Of a stretch of 64,000 nt of DNA, positions 32,975 to 41,251 are shown piece by piece (the stretch's first letter is position 1; each line of letters opens with the position of its first letter). The stretch is taken from positions 186,001 through 250,000 of the forward strand of contig NZ_JAFEVZ010000004.1 of NCBI RefSeq assembly GCF_022802975.1, read 5' to 3'. The notes beneath the pieces were generated by a model. It had not been told where the DNA came from. It searched no databases and worked only from the letters and a program-made list of their open reading frames with translations. Source of the DNA: Flavobacterium pectinovorum (GTDB taxonomy: Bacteria; Bacteroidota; Bacteroidia; Flavobacteriales; Flavobacteriaceae). The position numbers and the translations under genes were made by a program.

Positions 32975-33259
32975 TTATACGAAGTTGGGGGGTGGAGCAA
33001 ATATACTCGGAGAAATATTATCCAGCTTTACAATATTACCGGACAAAATAATTTTTGATTCTGTAAAAACAGGCAGACTCAAATCATGATCCAAAGCATC
33101 AACATAAACAGCTGCCTTAATTTCTTTATGAGATTTCTCTTCTTCAGAAATATTGATGGTAATAGCCGCATTGCTGCTTTTCTTTATCATCGCTACAATT
33201 GTAGGTGTCGACAAAAAAGCAATAAATATGAATAATAATATGCGGGCGACTAGTTTCAT
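32975..33259 (-). CDS. small exported or membrane-anchored protein of unknown function
   Basis: This gene encodes 94 residues. A hydrophobic N-terminus (MKLVARILLFIFIAFLSTPTIVAMI) is followed by a short polar domain ending with the odd proline-rich tail SIFAPPPNFV. No family is recognised, though such short proteins recur beside transporter genes in Flavobacteria. It is cooriented with the SulP and carbonic anhydrase genes and 79 bases upstream of the former. No -7 box at a sensible distance is seen. A role in anion uptake is only a guess from position. Confidence 0.55.
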   Translation of the reverse strand: MKLVARILLFIFIAFLSTPTIVAMIKKSSNAAITINISEEEKSHKEIKAAVYVDALDHDLSLPVFTESKIILSGNIVKLDNISPSIFAPPPNFV

Positions 33260-33391
33260 ACGAACAAAAATAACGTTAAAGACGTAAAATCAAAGTGTCA
33301 TGCCTAAATTTTTATAGAATTTTAACATTTACAAAAAAGCAGCATAATCAAATTCAATTATCCTGCTTTTTAAATACTAATACACAACAGT

Positions 33392-33871
33392 TTACAACTC
33401 TTCCTCAAGCCATGCATTCATCATCCAAATTGTTTTTTCCTGTTCTGAAATAAAGTCGCTCATCATAGAATTGGTTCCTTCATCGTTAATTTCGCCTGCC
33501 TGATTTAAAATTTCCCGTTCAATTTTAAGTAAATCAGATAAAGAATGTACGATCAGCTGAACCGCTTTTACATCATTCGAAATATTTTTTCCAACAGTAA
33601 GTTTATTGTTCTCAATATAATCTTCAAAAGTATGCAAAGGAGTTCCTCCAATAGTTAAAACTCTTTCAGCAATCATATCAATCTTTAATTGAGAATCAGT
33701 ATATAACTCTTCAAATTTTACATGCAAATCGAAGAAACGTTTTCCACGGATATTCCAATGAATTCCTCTTAAATTTTGATAATAAACCTGAAAATTAGAT
33801 AGCAATACATTTAATTCTTTTACTAACAATTCTGATTCTTTAACCGGCAATCCTAAAATATTTGTTTTCAT
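33392..33871 (-). CDS. dps: Dps-family DNA-protecting ferritin
   Basis: This 159-residue subunit belongs to a dodecameric mini-ferritin that stores iron and detoxifies peroxide, shielding DNA. The inter-subunit ferroxidase site is visible as the block GIHWNIRGKRFFDLHVKFEELY (residues ~38-59) followed by AERVLTIGG. Helix IV includes WMMNAWLEE at the end. The gene is divergent from oxyR, with exact -7 boxes for both and a shared dyad between them, as expected for a peroxide-induced gene. Confidence 0.93.
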   Translation of the reverse strand: MKTNILGLPVKESELLVKELNVLLSNFQVYYQNLRGIHWNIRGKRFFDLHVKFEELYTDSQLKIDMIAERVLTIGGTPLHTFEDYIENNKLTVGKNISNDVKAVQLIVHSLSDLLKIEREILNQAGEINDEGTNSMMSDFISEQEKTIWMMNAWLEEEL

Positions 33872-33900
33872 ATATCTGTTTTATAGTGTGTATTTTTTTA

Positions 33901-33908
33901 CAAAATTA
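33901..33908 (-). promoter_or_regulatory. -7 promoter box for dps
   Basis: The minus strand reads TAATTTTG, an exact TAnnTTTG match, 30 bases before the dps start. Confidence 0.6.
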
Positions 33909-33930
33909 GAATAACTTCCCTAAAATAATC

Positions 33931-33955
33931 ATAAGATAAAATTATATTTTCTTAT
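33931..33955. promoter_or_regulatory. 25-bp imperfect palindrome, candidate OxyR site
   Basis: Arms centred on 33943 match at 10 of 12 positions, with outer ATAAGA (33931-33936) and TCTTAT (33950-33955). The dyad touches the oxyR -7 box and lies upstream of the dps box. It could allow autoregulation of oxyR and activation of dps. The high A/T content makes chance similarity a concern. Confidence 0.45.
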
Positions 33956-33960
33956 TTTTG
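33953..33960 (+). promoter_or_regulatory. -7 promoter box for oxyR
   Basis: TATTTTTG is an exact TAnnTTTG match, 20 bases before the ATG at 33981. Confidence 0.55.
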
Positions 33961-33980
33961 CATCACAAAATACTATCAAA

Positions 33981-34922
33981 ATGACTATTACTCAATTACA
34001 ATATGTTTTGGCTGTTGCCGAACATAAAAACTTTACTTTAGCTGCAGAAAAATGTTTCGTTACTCAACCGACTTTAAGCATGCAGATTCAGAAAATTGAA
34101 GAAGAACTCAATATTTTAATTTTCGACAGAAGCAAAAAACCCATTCAACTTACAGATATTGGTCAAAAAATTGTAAATCAGGCTAAAAATATTGTAAATG
34201 AAGCCGACAGAATAAAAGATATCGTAGAACAGCAAAAAGGTTTTATTGGCGGTGAATTTCGTTTAGGAATAATTCCGACTATCATGCCCACCCTTTTGCC
34301 AATGTTTTTAAATAATTTTATAAAAAAATATCCAAAAGTAAAGCTTTTGATTGAAGAGTTAAATACCGATGAGATTATTGTAAAATTGAAAAACGGTCAT
34401 TTGAATGCCGCTATTGCCGCAACACCGCTTGAAGATGAAAAAATTAAAGAAATTGTACTTTATTTTGAGCCGTTTGTAGCTTATATTCCTGAACACCATT
34501 CGAGTTTTCAAAAAGAAGAAATAGAAGTTTCTGATTTAAACATCAATGAAATTTTGCTTTTGCAGGATGGACATTGTTTTAGAGATGGTATTTTGAACTT
34601 ATGCAAAAATGGAACTGATATCGAACAAAACAATTTTCAGATACAGAGCGGAAGTTTCGAAACACTAATAAAATTAGCAGATGAAGGTTTGGGGACAACA
34701 TTACTTCCGTACTTGCATACTATGGATTTAAAAGATTCAGACAAATTAAAACTGCGTAATTTCAAGGAACCAAAACCGGCGCGTGAGGTTAGTTTAATTT
34801 ATCCTAAAAGTGAATTGAAAATGCAAATTATCGATGCTTTAAGAAGCACTATTGCAGGAGTAGTAAAAGGAGCAATTGTTTTTCAGAATGTTCAGATTAT
34901 CAGCCCATTGCAAAAGAAATAA
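33981..34922 (+). CDS. oxyR: hydrogen peroxide-sensing LysR-type regulator OxyR
   Basis: This 313-residue LysR-type activator has an N-terminal helix-turn-helix (residues 1-60, FTLAAEKCFVTQPTLSMQI). The effector domain carries the peroxide-sensing pair Cys199 and Cys208 (LQDGHCFRDGILNLCKNG), with the same numbering and spacing as in E. coli OxyR. Oxidation to a disulfide switches the protein to the active form. Its divergent neighbour dps is a classic OxyR target, and sodC lies 5 kb away. Confidence 0.95.
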   Translation: MTITQLQYVLAVAEHKNFTLAAEKCFVTQPTLSMQIQKIEEELNILIFDRSKKPIQLTDIGQKIVNQAKNIVNEADRIKDIVEQQKGFIGGEFRLGIIPTIMPTLLPMFLNNFIKKYPKVKLLIEELNTDEIIVKLKNGHLNAAIAATPLEDEKIKEIVLYFEPFVAYIPEHHSSFQKEEIEVSDLNINEILLLQDGHCFRDGILNLCKNGTDIEQNNFQIQSGSFETLIKLADEGLGTTLLPYLHTMDLKDSDKLKLRNFKEPKPAREVSLIYPKSELKMQIIDALRSTIAGVVKGAIVFQNVQIISPLQKK

Positions 34923-34941
34923 CACCAATTAGTTCTAAAAC

Positions 34942-34993
34942 AAAAAAATCGTATCCAAAGTTGTAAAACAAACAATTCGGATACGATTTTTTT
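34942..34993. terminator. bidirectional Rho-independent terminator
   Basis: A perfect 15-bp stem (34942-34956 with 34979-34993, core ATCGTATCC/GGATACGAT) with TTGT/ACAA pairing in the loop lies between convergent oxyR and the esterase ending at 35009. U tracts exist both ways. Confidence 0.9.
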
Positions 34994-35008
34994 ATGGCTT
35001 AAAGAAGT

Positions 35009-35752
35009 TTATCTAATTCCTTTCTTAAGTTTTTCAACAGAAGGATCTTCTAAAAGTTTTATTTGATTAACTACGATTTGTGCAATTTCTGTAGCTCCTT
35101 TTAATGAAAGATGCGTGTCATCATCTTTTGCTTCTTTGTAGTAAGGATTTTCCCCGGCTTTGAAATGCAAATGCAGTTGTTTTGATTTCTCAGGCCCATA
35201 AGACTGTTCCAATAACTCCGTATAATATTCTAAATCGATAAACGGAACTTTATATTCCTGTGCTACCAGTCTTGTTTCTAAAGGATAATCTCCATGCGTA
35301 CCAATTAACACTCCCTTTTCATTAAAGTTTCTTCTTGCAATTGAAGTCAATAAAATTGGGATTGCCCCTTTTTCACGGCTTTCTTTTACAAAACGAATTA
35401 AATTATGTCTGTAAGCAGTATGTGGGTTTGTATAACGCAATGAATCCATATTTTTGCCATCATTATGTCCAAACTCAATAAAAACATAATCTCCTTTTTT
35501 TAACTTTTGATATACCGCATCCCATTGTTTTTCAGCGATAAAACTTCTGGTACTTCTGCCGTTTAAAGCTCTGTTATCAATAACAATATTATCATTAAAA
35601 AAAGGCTGTAATACCTGAGCCCAACCATGTTCCGGGTTTTTTTCAGGGTCTTTTTTATTTGCCATTGTTGAATCACCAATCGTATAAACAGTGGTTTTTT
35701 GTGCAAAACAAGTGGCTGAAATTAGCCACAGAACTAAAATATAATGTTTCAT
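35009..35752 (-). CDS. rhamnogalacturonan/pectin acetylesterase (SGNH hydrolase, CE12-like)
   Basis: This 247-residue exported esterase has a signal peptide ending CFAQ. The SGNH blocks are I with nucleophile Ser28 (YTIGDSTMANK), II with NRALNGRSTRS, III with IEFGHNDGKN, and V with DDDTHLSLKGA holding the Asp-His pair. It removes acetyl groups from rhamnogalacturonan so that lyases and hydrolases can act. It is the last gene of the ten-gene pectin operon, 21 bases after a GH28 gene. Confidence 0.9.
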   Translation of the reverse strand: MKHYILVLWLISATCFAQKTTVYTIGDSTMANKKDPEKNPEHGWAQVLQPFFNDNIVIDNRALNGRSTRSFIAEKQWDAVYQKLKKGDYVFIEFGHNDGKNMDSLRYTNPHTAYRHNLIRFVKESREKGAIPILLTSIARRNFNEKGVLIGTHGDYPLETRLVAQEYKVPFIDLEYYTELLEQSYGPEKSKQLHLHFKAGENPYYKEAKDDDTHLSLKGATEIAQIVVNQIKLLEDPSVEKLKKGIR

Positions 35753-35773
35753 TTTTTTTTATTATTTATTGAA

Positions 35774-37123
35774 CTATTTTGCTGCTGAAGGAACTGTGGC
35801 CTTTTCACCAATAAACACTTCATTCAGAATTACATTCTCGGCATTCTCACTCGATATGGCATTTTTTGCCCATTTGATTTCGATATTATTTAAAGAGATA
35901 TTTTTAATCTTTTTATCTGCAAATCCCTGAATAACGATTCCTGAAGCCGAGGCTTTATTACACGAAATATCAGAAAACGACACATTTGATATTTCAGACT
36001 GAAATCCTTTGCCTTCGCCGTGATAATTAGCAGTTATGTAAAGACAATCCTCTACTTCGTCTAATTGAATATTTCGAACAAAAACATTTTTTATAAAACC
36101 TCCTCTGTCTGCATTTGTTTTAAGATAAATACCTCTTTTTAAATAACCAACAGTTTTGCAGTTTTCGACAAACACGTTTTGTACACCAGCAGACATTTCG
36201 CTTCCGATAACTACTCCGTGAAGTCCTTTGAAATTACAGTTTCTGATAATAATATTTTCACTCGGAGTGGCTGCATTAGCTCTTCCTTCATGATCTCTTC
36301 CTGCTTTTATCGCTACATTATCATCACCGTTATTGAAAGTTACATTTTCTATCAAAACGTCTTTTGCATATTCCGGATCAATACCATCATTATTGTGATT
36401 TAATGATTTATAACTTATCCCTCTAACCGTTATGCTTTCAGATTTTAGCAGATGCAGGCACCAGAAAGGAGAATTCTCAATACGAACATTTTCTACCAAA
36501 ATGTTCTTACAGTTAAAAAACTGAATCATTTGCGGGCGTAAAAAATAACCTGTTCCAAATTTTCTGTCTTTTACAGGAACATTATTATGATTCATTTCTC
36601 GGCTCAGTTCTTTTCCTTTGCCTTCCTGTGCTTTAAAACTTTTCCATATTTTACCTCCTTCTCCATCAATTACTCCATCACCGGTTAAAGCAATATTTGT
36701 ACAATCATACGCATAAATTAACGGACTGTAATTATAAAGCATGGTTCCTTCCCAGCTGGTTAGTACCATTGGCAGGTAATGTTCCGGTTTGTCACTAAAT
36801 TTTATTTTAGCGTCTTTTTCAATTTTAAGATTGACATTACTTACAAAATGAATTGGCCCGTTTAAAAGATAAACTCCTTTTGGAACCACAATAGTTCCCC
36901 CGTTATTCTTTTTACACAACGCCATTGCTTTATCAAAGAAAGGTTTACTATTTGAAACTGAATCACCTTTAGCGCCCAATTTAGCAACATTAACTTGAAA
37001 AGAAGGAATTTTAGGCAACTGAATTCTATTGACAATCGAATCTACTTTTGCTGTTGGAAATTTGTTTTCCTGAGCAAAAATAACTGTTGAAAACAATACG
37101 AGAAAAAAAAGTCTAATATTCAT
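35774..37123 (-). CDS. GH28 polygalacturonase-family glycoside hydrolase
   Basis: This 449-residue secreted right-handed beta-helix enzyme acts on homogalacturonan or rhamnogalacturonan. The signal peptide ends IFAQ. The catalytic aspartates lie in NNDGIDP (Asp246) and GDDNVAIKAGRD (Asp267/268). His302 is in LHGVVIGSEMSAG, where most members read GHG. The N-terminal LGAKGDSVSNSKPFF is the usual pectate-lyase-superfamily start. It is one of two GH28 paralogues bounding the operon and may release terminal galacturonate in the periplasm. Confidence 0.92.
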   Translation of the reverse strand: MNIRLFFLVLFSTVIFAQENKFPTAKVDSIVNRIQLPKIPSFQVNVAKLGAKGDSVSNSKPFFDKAMALCKKNNGGTIVVPKGVYLLNGPIHFVSNVNLKIEKDAKIKFSDKPEHYLPMVLTSWEGTMLYNYSPLIYAYDCTNIALTGDGVIDGEGGKIWKSFKAQEGKGKELSREMNHNNVPVKDRKFGTGYFLRPQMIQFFNCKNILVENVRIENSPFWCLHLLKSESITVRGISYKSLNHNNDGIDPEYAKDVLIENVTFNNGDDNVAIKAGRDHEGRANAATPSENIIIRNCNFKGLHGVVIGSEMSAGVQNVFVENCKTVGYLKRGIYLKTNADRGGFIKNVFVRNIQLDEVEDCLYITANYHGEGKGFQSEISNVSFSDISCNKASASGIVIQGFADKKIKNISLNNIEIKWAKNAISSENAENVILNEVFIGEKATVPSAAK

Positions 37124-37201
37124 GATTTTTATTTTTATAAGTGAGGTTCTTATTCATAGTCTAAGAATAAGAACCTTACTTAATGAATTACTAAAAACGA
37201 A

Positions 37202-38302
37202 TTACTCAGAATCCGTTTTTTCTAAATTATTTTTTTTTGACCACTTTTTGTATTTTTTCAAAACTTCCTTCGGTTCATTAGAATACCACGAATATCCGTT
37301 TCTTCTCTCTTCTCCAATATCAGTTATATACTTCTTTTTAATTCCATCGCGATCGCAGAAAAAAGCTTCATTAGTATCCAGTTCTGCAAATCTTGGCCAA
37401 ATTGGCGCAACCTCTTCAGACGGGTACATTTTTTTACCTATAACTTTTCCATTTTCATCATAAATACGCTCCTCTCTAAGATTCGTGATTTTTGTTTTTT
37501 CAAACCAGTCATAAGCACTTTTAACTGCCGTTTTAATTTCCGGCGAAGGATTATCAATTGACATTAAGAACAAGACCACTTTTGCAGATTCTTTACCGCT
37601 CAAAGAAGCAAGCTCATAAGCTCTTGCATCGGCCGGAGCAAAAGTAACTTCATCATGTTGTGCACACCAAACCGTTAAAACACCATTTTGTTTGTATTGT
37701 GTTTTTAAGATACATTCAATTCCTTTCTGAACTGCAATTTTAGCTTTATCGACAACTTCCTGTGATGGTTTAATGCTATAATATTCCGTTTGATTCGCTA
37801 CTTCTTTAAGTACATTCAAAACATCTACCATTGAATTGTCATTATAAGTAATATGCGAATAATATCCTTTTTTTAAGGGAAAATATTGAGGCCAGCCACC
37901 ATTAGGATATTGTGCTGAAAGCAGATAATTTACTGCTCTTAAAAATGAATCTTTATATCTTTCATCTTTTGTCTGTGCGTACATTTTAGATACAAAAAGA
38001 ATCTCTTGTGTTGTCGCTCTGTTATCTATAGTACAATCTTTTCCTGTCGGTTTTAATGCTAATAACTTTGCTTTCTCCTCTTCTGTCAATACATTCAGCA
38101 TCGGAATATTTTTGGGCCAACCGCCAATATCTCTTTGGTAAAGTAAAACATTTTCTCCAATTTTCTTACCTTCCTCAGAACCAAACCAGGCAGAGTAACT
38201 TTTCATAATTAAATCCGGCCATTTTTTGGCTTTATCCTGTGCGTTAACATAACAGCTGGTACTGATTAAAAGTAATAATAATGTTTTTTTAAGTTGATTC
38301 AT
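37202..38302 (-). CDS. PL10 pectate lyase
   Basis: This 366-residue exported lyase has a signal peptide (cut near VNAQ). PL10 features are GGWPKNIPML, NGGWPQYFPL, YNDNSMVDVLNVL and the catalytic block WCAQHDEVTFAPADARAYELASLS. It cleaves polygalacturonate by beta-elimination to give unsaturated oligogalacturonides, the substrates of the two GH105 enzymes upstream in the operon. The (alpha/alpha)3-barrel length matches the family. It lies 78 bases after the downstream-numbered GH28 start. Confidence 0.9.
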   Translation of the reverse strand: MNQLKKTLLLLLISTSCYVNAQDKAKKWPDLIMKSYSAWFGSEEGKKIGENVLLYQRDIGGWPKNIPMLNVLTEEEKAKLLALKPTGKDCTIDNRATTQEILFVSKMYAQTKDERYKDSFLRAVNYLLSAQYPNGGWPQYFPLKKGYYSHITYNDNSMVDVLNVLKEVANQTEYYSIKPSQEVVDKAKIAVQKGIECILKTQYKQNGVLTVWCAQHDEVTFAPADARAYELASLSGKESAKVVLFLMSIDNPSPEIKTAVKSAYDWFEKTKITNLREERIYDENGKVIGKKMYPSEEVAPIWPRFAELDTNEAFFCDRDGIKKKYITDIGEERRNGYSWYSNEPKEVLKKYKKWSKKNNLEKTDSE

Positions 38303-38332
38303 TTAGTTTGGTTAATTTATTTAGTTATTCAT

Positions 38333-39970
38333 TTAGTTTTCATTAGTCACTCTAAACCAGTCTACCGCAACACTTCCTGCATCATTTATAATTCCTTCTC
38401 TAAGTGCCAGAAATCCTATTTTAGCACCAATCCATTTTCCTTCTCTTGCCGTAAAACGATCACCAACCGGGCTAAATTTTTGTCCATCTTCACTATAGAA
38501 AAAATTACAAATTCCACCTGATTTGACTTTTACCTGCAGGTAAATTGTTCTGTCTTTTATTACAACTCTTTTACTTTCAGATTCGATTCCTTTTTTATCT
38601 GCTTTTAAGGCTGTTTTTTGAGAAAGGAATAATTTTCCATCTTCTTGTTTAAGGCATAAAAAACTATAATCCAGTCCCATAATAACCAATCCGGTATATT
38701 CACCATCAAATCTGGAATTAAAAGTAATTTTTGCAGTTGCCGTAAATTCATTTGCAGGTAATTTTTGCAAAAGTAAATTTGGAACATCAAACAAGTTATT
38801 ATAATCTTTAGGAACAGGAATACAATTTAAATTATAATATCCCATTGAAGTAGGAAGTCCCCAAACTATCTGTGGATTTGCATGCCACTGCCATTGAAGT
38901 CCAAGTTTTGGAGTATTGAATTCATCGCTTTCGGGCGGGGTTTCAATAGGAAATACTTTTTTACCCACATTTGGTTTTTTATAAACCATCACAGGTTCAC
39001 CAATACCGTTTTTATCTTCGTCGCTTCCTATTACGGGCCAGTCATTTTGCCATTTCATCGGCTGTAAATGAACTACTCTTCCGTAAGCAAACTGATCCTG
39101 AAAATGAATAAACCAGTCTTCTCCTGTCTGAGTCTGAACCCAGGCTCCCTGATGAGGACCATTTATTGTCGATTTTCCCTGATCCATTACTTTTCTTTTT
39201 TCATAAGGTCCAAAAACATTTTTGGATCTCATAACAGTTTGCCAGCCTGTCGCCACACCGCCAGCCGGAGCAAATATGTAGTAATAACCGTTTCGTTTGT
39301 AGAATTTAGGTCCTTCAATTGTGGCTTCATCTGCATGACCGTCAATAATCATAACATCGTCATTATTTGCAGATAATCCATCCGGATTCATTGAACAAAC
39401 AGTCAAAACACTCTTTACCCCTGCACGGCTTCCGGCAAAAGCATAACCAAGATAGGCTTTACCATCCTCATCCCACAAAGGTGTTGGATCAATTAAGCCT
39501 TTCCCTTCTTTAACCATAACCGGTTCTGACCATGGACCTTCTGCTTTTTTAGCTTTTACAACATAAATTCCAAAATCAGGATCCGGATAATAAATATAAA
39601 ATTCATTGTTATGAAAACGAATACAAGGAGCCCATACTCCATTTCCGTGCTGCACTTTATTATACACTTCCAAAGGTTTTTGCTTCGAAAGTGCATATCC
39701 TGTTAATTTCCAGTTTACCAAATCTTTTGAATGGAGAATTGGCAATCCCGGAATACAATTGAAAGATGATGCTGTCATGTAATAATCATCACCCACTCTG
39801 ATAGCATCCGGATCAGAATAATCAGCATACAAAACAGGGTTTTTGTAAGTTCCATTTCCCTGATCTGCAACCCAGACATTCGAAAAATTCTTTTCGTTCT
39901 TTTCCTGACCTGTTGCATATTGTATTGCTGTAAGGCCGAATAAAAATGACGTTATCTTTAAAAATTTCAT
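38333..39970 (-). CDS. GH43-family glycoside hydrolase (arabinofuranosidase/xylosidase type)
   Basis: This is a 545-residue secreted enzyme (signal peptide ending YATGQ). The five-blade propeller of GH43 is seen as YSDPDAIRVGDDYYMTAS (catalytic base Asp), LIDPTPLWDEDGKAYLGYAF and TIEGPKFYKRNGYYYIFAPAGG (Glu acid). A C-terminal beta-sandwich (about residues 350-545) of the GH43_12-type follows. In a pectin locus it probably trims arabinose or related side chains from rhamnogalacturonan I. The exact sugar cannot be read from sequence. Confidence 0.9.
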   Translation of the reverse strand: MKFLKITSFLFGLTAIQYATGQEKNEKNFSNVWVADQGNGTYKNPVLYADYSDPDAIRVGDDYYMTASSFNCIPGLPILHSKDLVNWKLTGYALSKQKPLEVYNKVQHGNGVWAPCIRFHNNEFYIYYPDPDFGIYVVKAKKAEGPWSEPVMVKEGKGLIDPTPLWDEDGKAYLGYAFAGSRAGVKSVLTVCSMNPDGLSANNDDVMIIDGHADEATIEGPKFYKRNGYYYIFAPAGGVATGWQTVMRSKNVFGPYEKRKVMDQGKSTINGPHQGAWVQTQTGEDWFIHFQDQFAYGRVVHLQPMKWQNDWPVIGSDEDKNGIGEPVMVYKKPNVGKKVFPIETPPESDEFNTPKLGLQWQWHANPQIVWGLPTSMGYYNLNCIPVPKDYNNLFDVPNLLLQKLPANEFTATAKITFNSRFDGEYTGLVIMGLDYSFLCLKQEDGKLFLSQKTALKADKKGIESESKRVVIKDRTIYLQVKVKSGGICNFFYSEDGQKFSPVGDRFTAREGKWIGAKIGFLALREGIINDAGSVAVDWFRVTNEN

Positions 39971-39990
39971 TTAGAGGATAATTATATTTC

Positions 39991-41223
39991 TTATCTGTTT
40001 AATTCTAAAGCAGCCAAAATAAATGGTCCTGTAGCCTTTGGATCATTGTCTTTCTTCTTTTCGTTTACATAGTATTCATAAGAACCATCTCTGTAAGGAG
40101 TCCCTCCCAATCCGGCAACCTGACAAGCCTGAGTTAAAGTAATGGTTCCATCAGCATCAACTTTCATTAATTGAGTTGTCAATCCGTCAAAAGCTTTGTT
40201 TGCTAATTTTTTAAATTTTGAAGGCAAATAACCTTTATTAACCCCTTTTGCAAATGCATAAGCAAACATTGAGGAACCTGATGCTTCCAAATAATTGTCT
40301 TTTGCACCTGCTTTGTCAGTTACCTGATACCATAAACCTGATTTATCCTGATATTTTGCTAAACTTTCTGATACATTATTCAAATAGCCAACCAATTCTT
40401 TTTGTTTTGGATGATCTTTAGGAAAATAATCCAACGCATCAACAAGAGCCATTACATACCATCCAAGAGCTCTTGACCAATAATTTGGAGAATTTCCGGT
40501 TACCTTATCAGCCCATGGCATTTGTTTGCTTTCGTCCCAACCATGATATAATAATCCTGTCTTTGGATCTGTTGCATGCAATTGAATTTGTTCGAATTGG
40601 TGTGCCACATCATCAAGATTTTTTCCGTTTTCAAAAGTCACTGTATATTGAGCATAGAAAGGCTCTCCCATATACAATCCGTCTAACCACATTTGATTAG
40701 GATAGATCTTTTTATGCCAGAATCCTCCCGATTGTGTTCTTGGATGCTCTGTTAATTGCTTACGTAATAATTGTAATGACTTTAGATACTTTTCGTCTTT
40801 GGATTTATCATACGCATTAAAAAGCAAACGACCGGCAACAATCATATCGATATTGTACTTTTCTAATTCATACGTTTTAATAACACCATCTGTCTGAATA
40901 AAATTATCTAAATATCCCTGGATATAATTCGCATACCTGATATCCGGATTTTTTTTATACAATTCCTGAAATGAATACAAAACCAGTCCGTGAACATAAT
41001 CCCACTTTGGCGCTTTTGCATCGTCAATTTGCCAGGATTCCGGATGACGCTTCATTAAAGTTAAAGCCATTTTATCAGACCACTTTAAGTCTTTTGAAAT
41101 TATAGACTGATTTTGTGAATCAGCAGTTTTTACTGGTTCAGGAGAAGCGGTTTTACAACTAAAAAATGCAAATGAAACAAAAAGTGTTGCAACTTTTAAA
41201 GTGTTTAGTGTGTTGTTTAACAT
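39991..41223 (-). CDS. GH105 unsaturated rhamnogalacturonyl hydrolase, lipoprotein form
   Basis: The enzyme hydrolyses the unsaturated galacturonate left at oligosaccharide ends by pectate lyases. The 410-residue protein begins with a lipoprotein signal (FAFFSC, Cys23), so it is membrane-anchored. The (alpha/alpha)6 core includes KIYPNQMWLDGLYMGEPFYAQY with the catalytic Asp in WLDG, RALGWYVMALVDAL and ASGSSMFAYAFAKG. It has high identity with the next GH105 upstream, so the pair arose by tandem duplication. The paralogue has an ordinary signal peptide, suggesting different locations. Confidence 0.92.
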   Translation of the reverse strand: MLNNTLNTLKVATLFVSFAFFSCKTASPEPVKTADSQNQSIISKDLKWSDKMALTLMKRHPESWQIDDAKAPKWDYVHGLVLYSFQELYKKNPDIRYANYIQGYLDNFIQTDGVIKTYELEKYNIDMIVAGRLLFNAYDKSKDEKYLKSLQLLRKQLTEHPRTQSGGFWHKKIYPNQMWLDGLYMGEPFYAQYTVTFENGKNLDDVAHQFEQIQLHATDPKTGLLYHGWDESKQMPWADKVTGNSPNYWSRALGWYVMALVDALDYFPKDHPKQKELVGYLNNVSESLAKYQDKSGLWYQVTDKAGAKDNYLEASGSSMFAYAFAKGVNKGYLPSKFKKLANKAFDGLTTQLMKVDADGTITLTQACQVAGLGGTPYRDGSYEYYVNEKKKDNDPKATGPFILAALELNR

Positions 41224-41251
41224 AGTAATTTATTTTGACTTAATTGAAATT

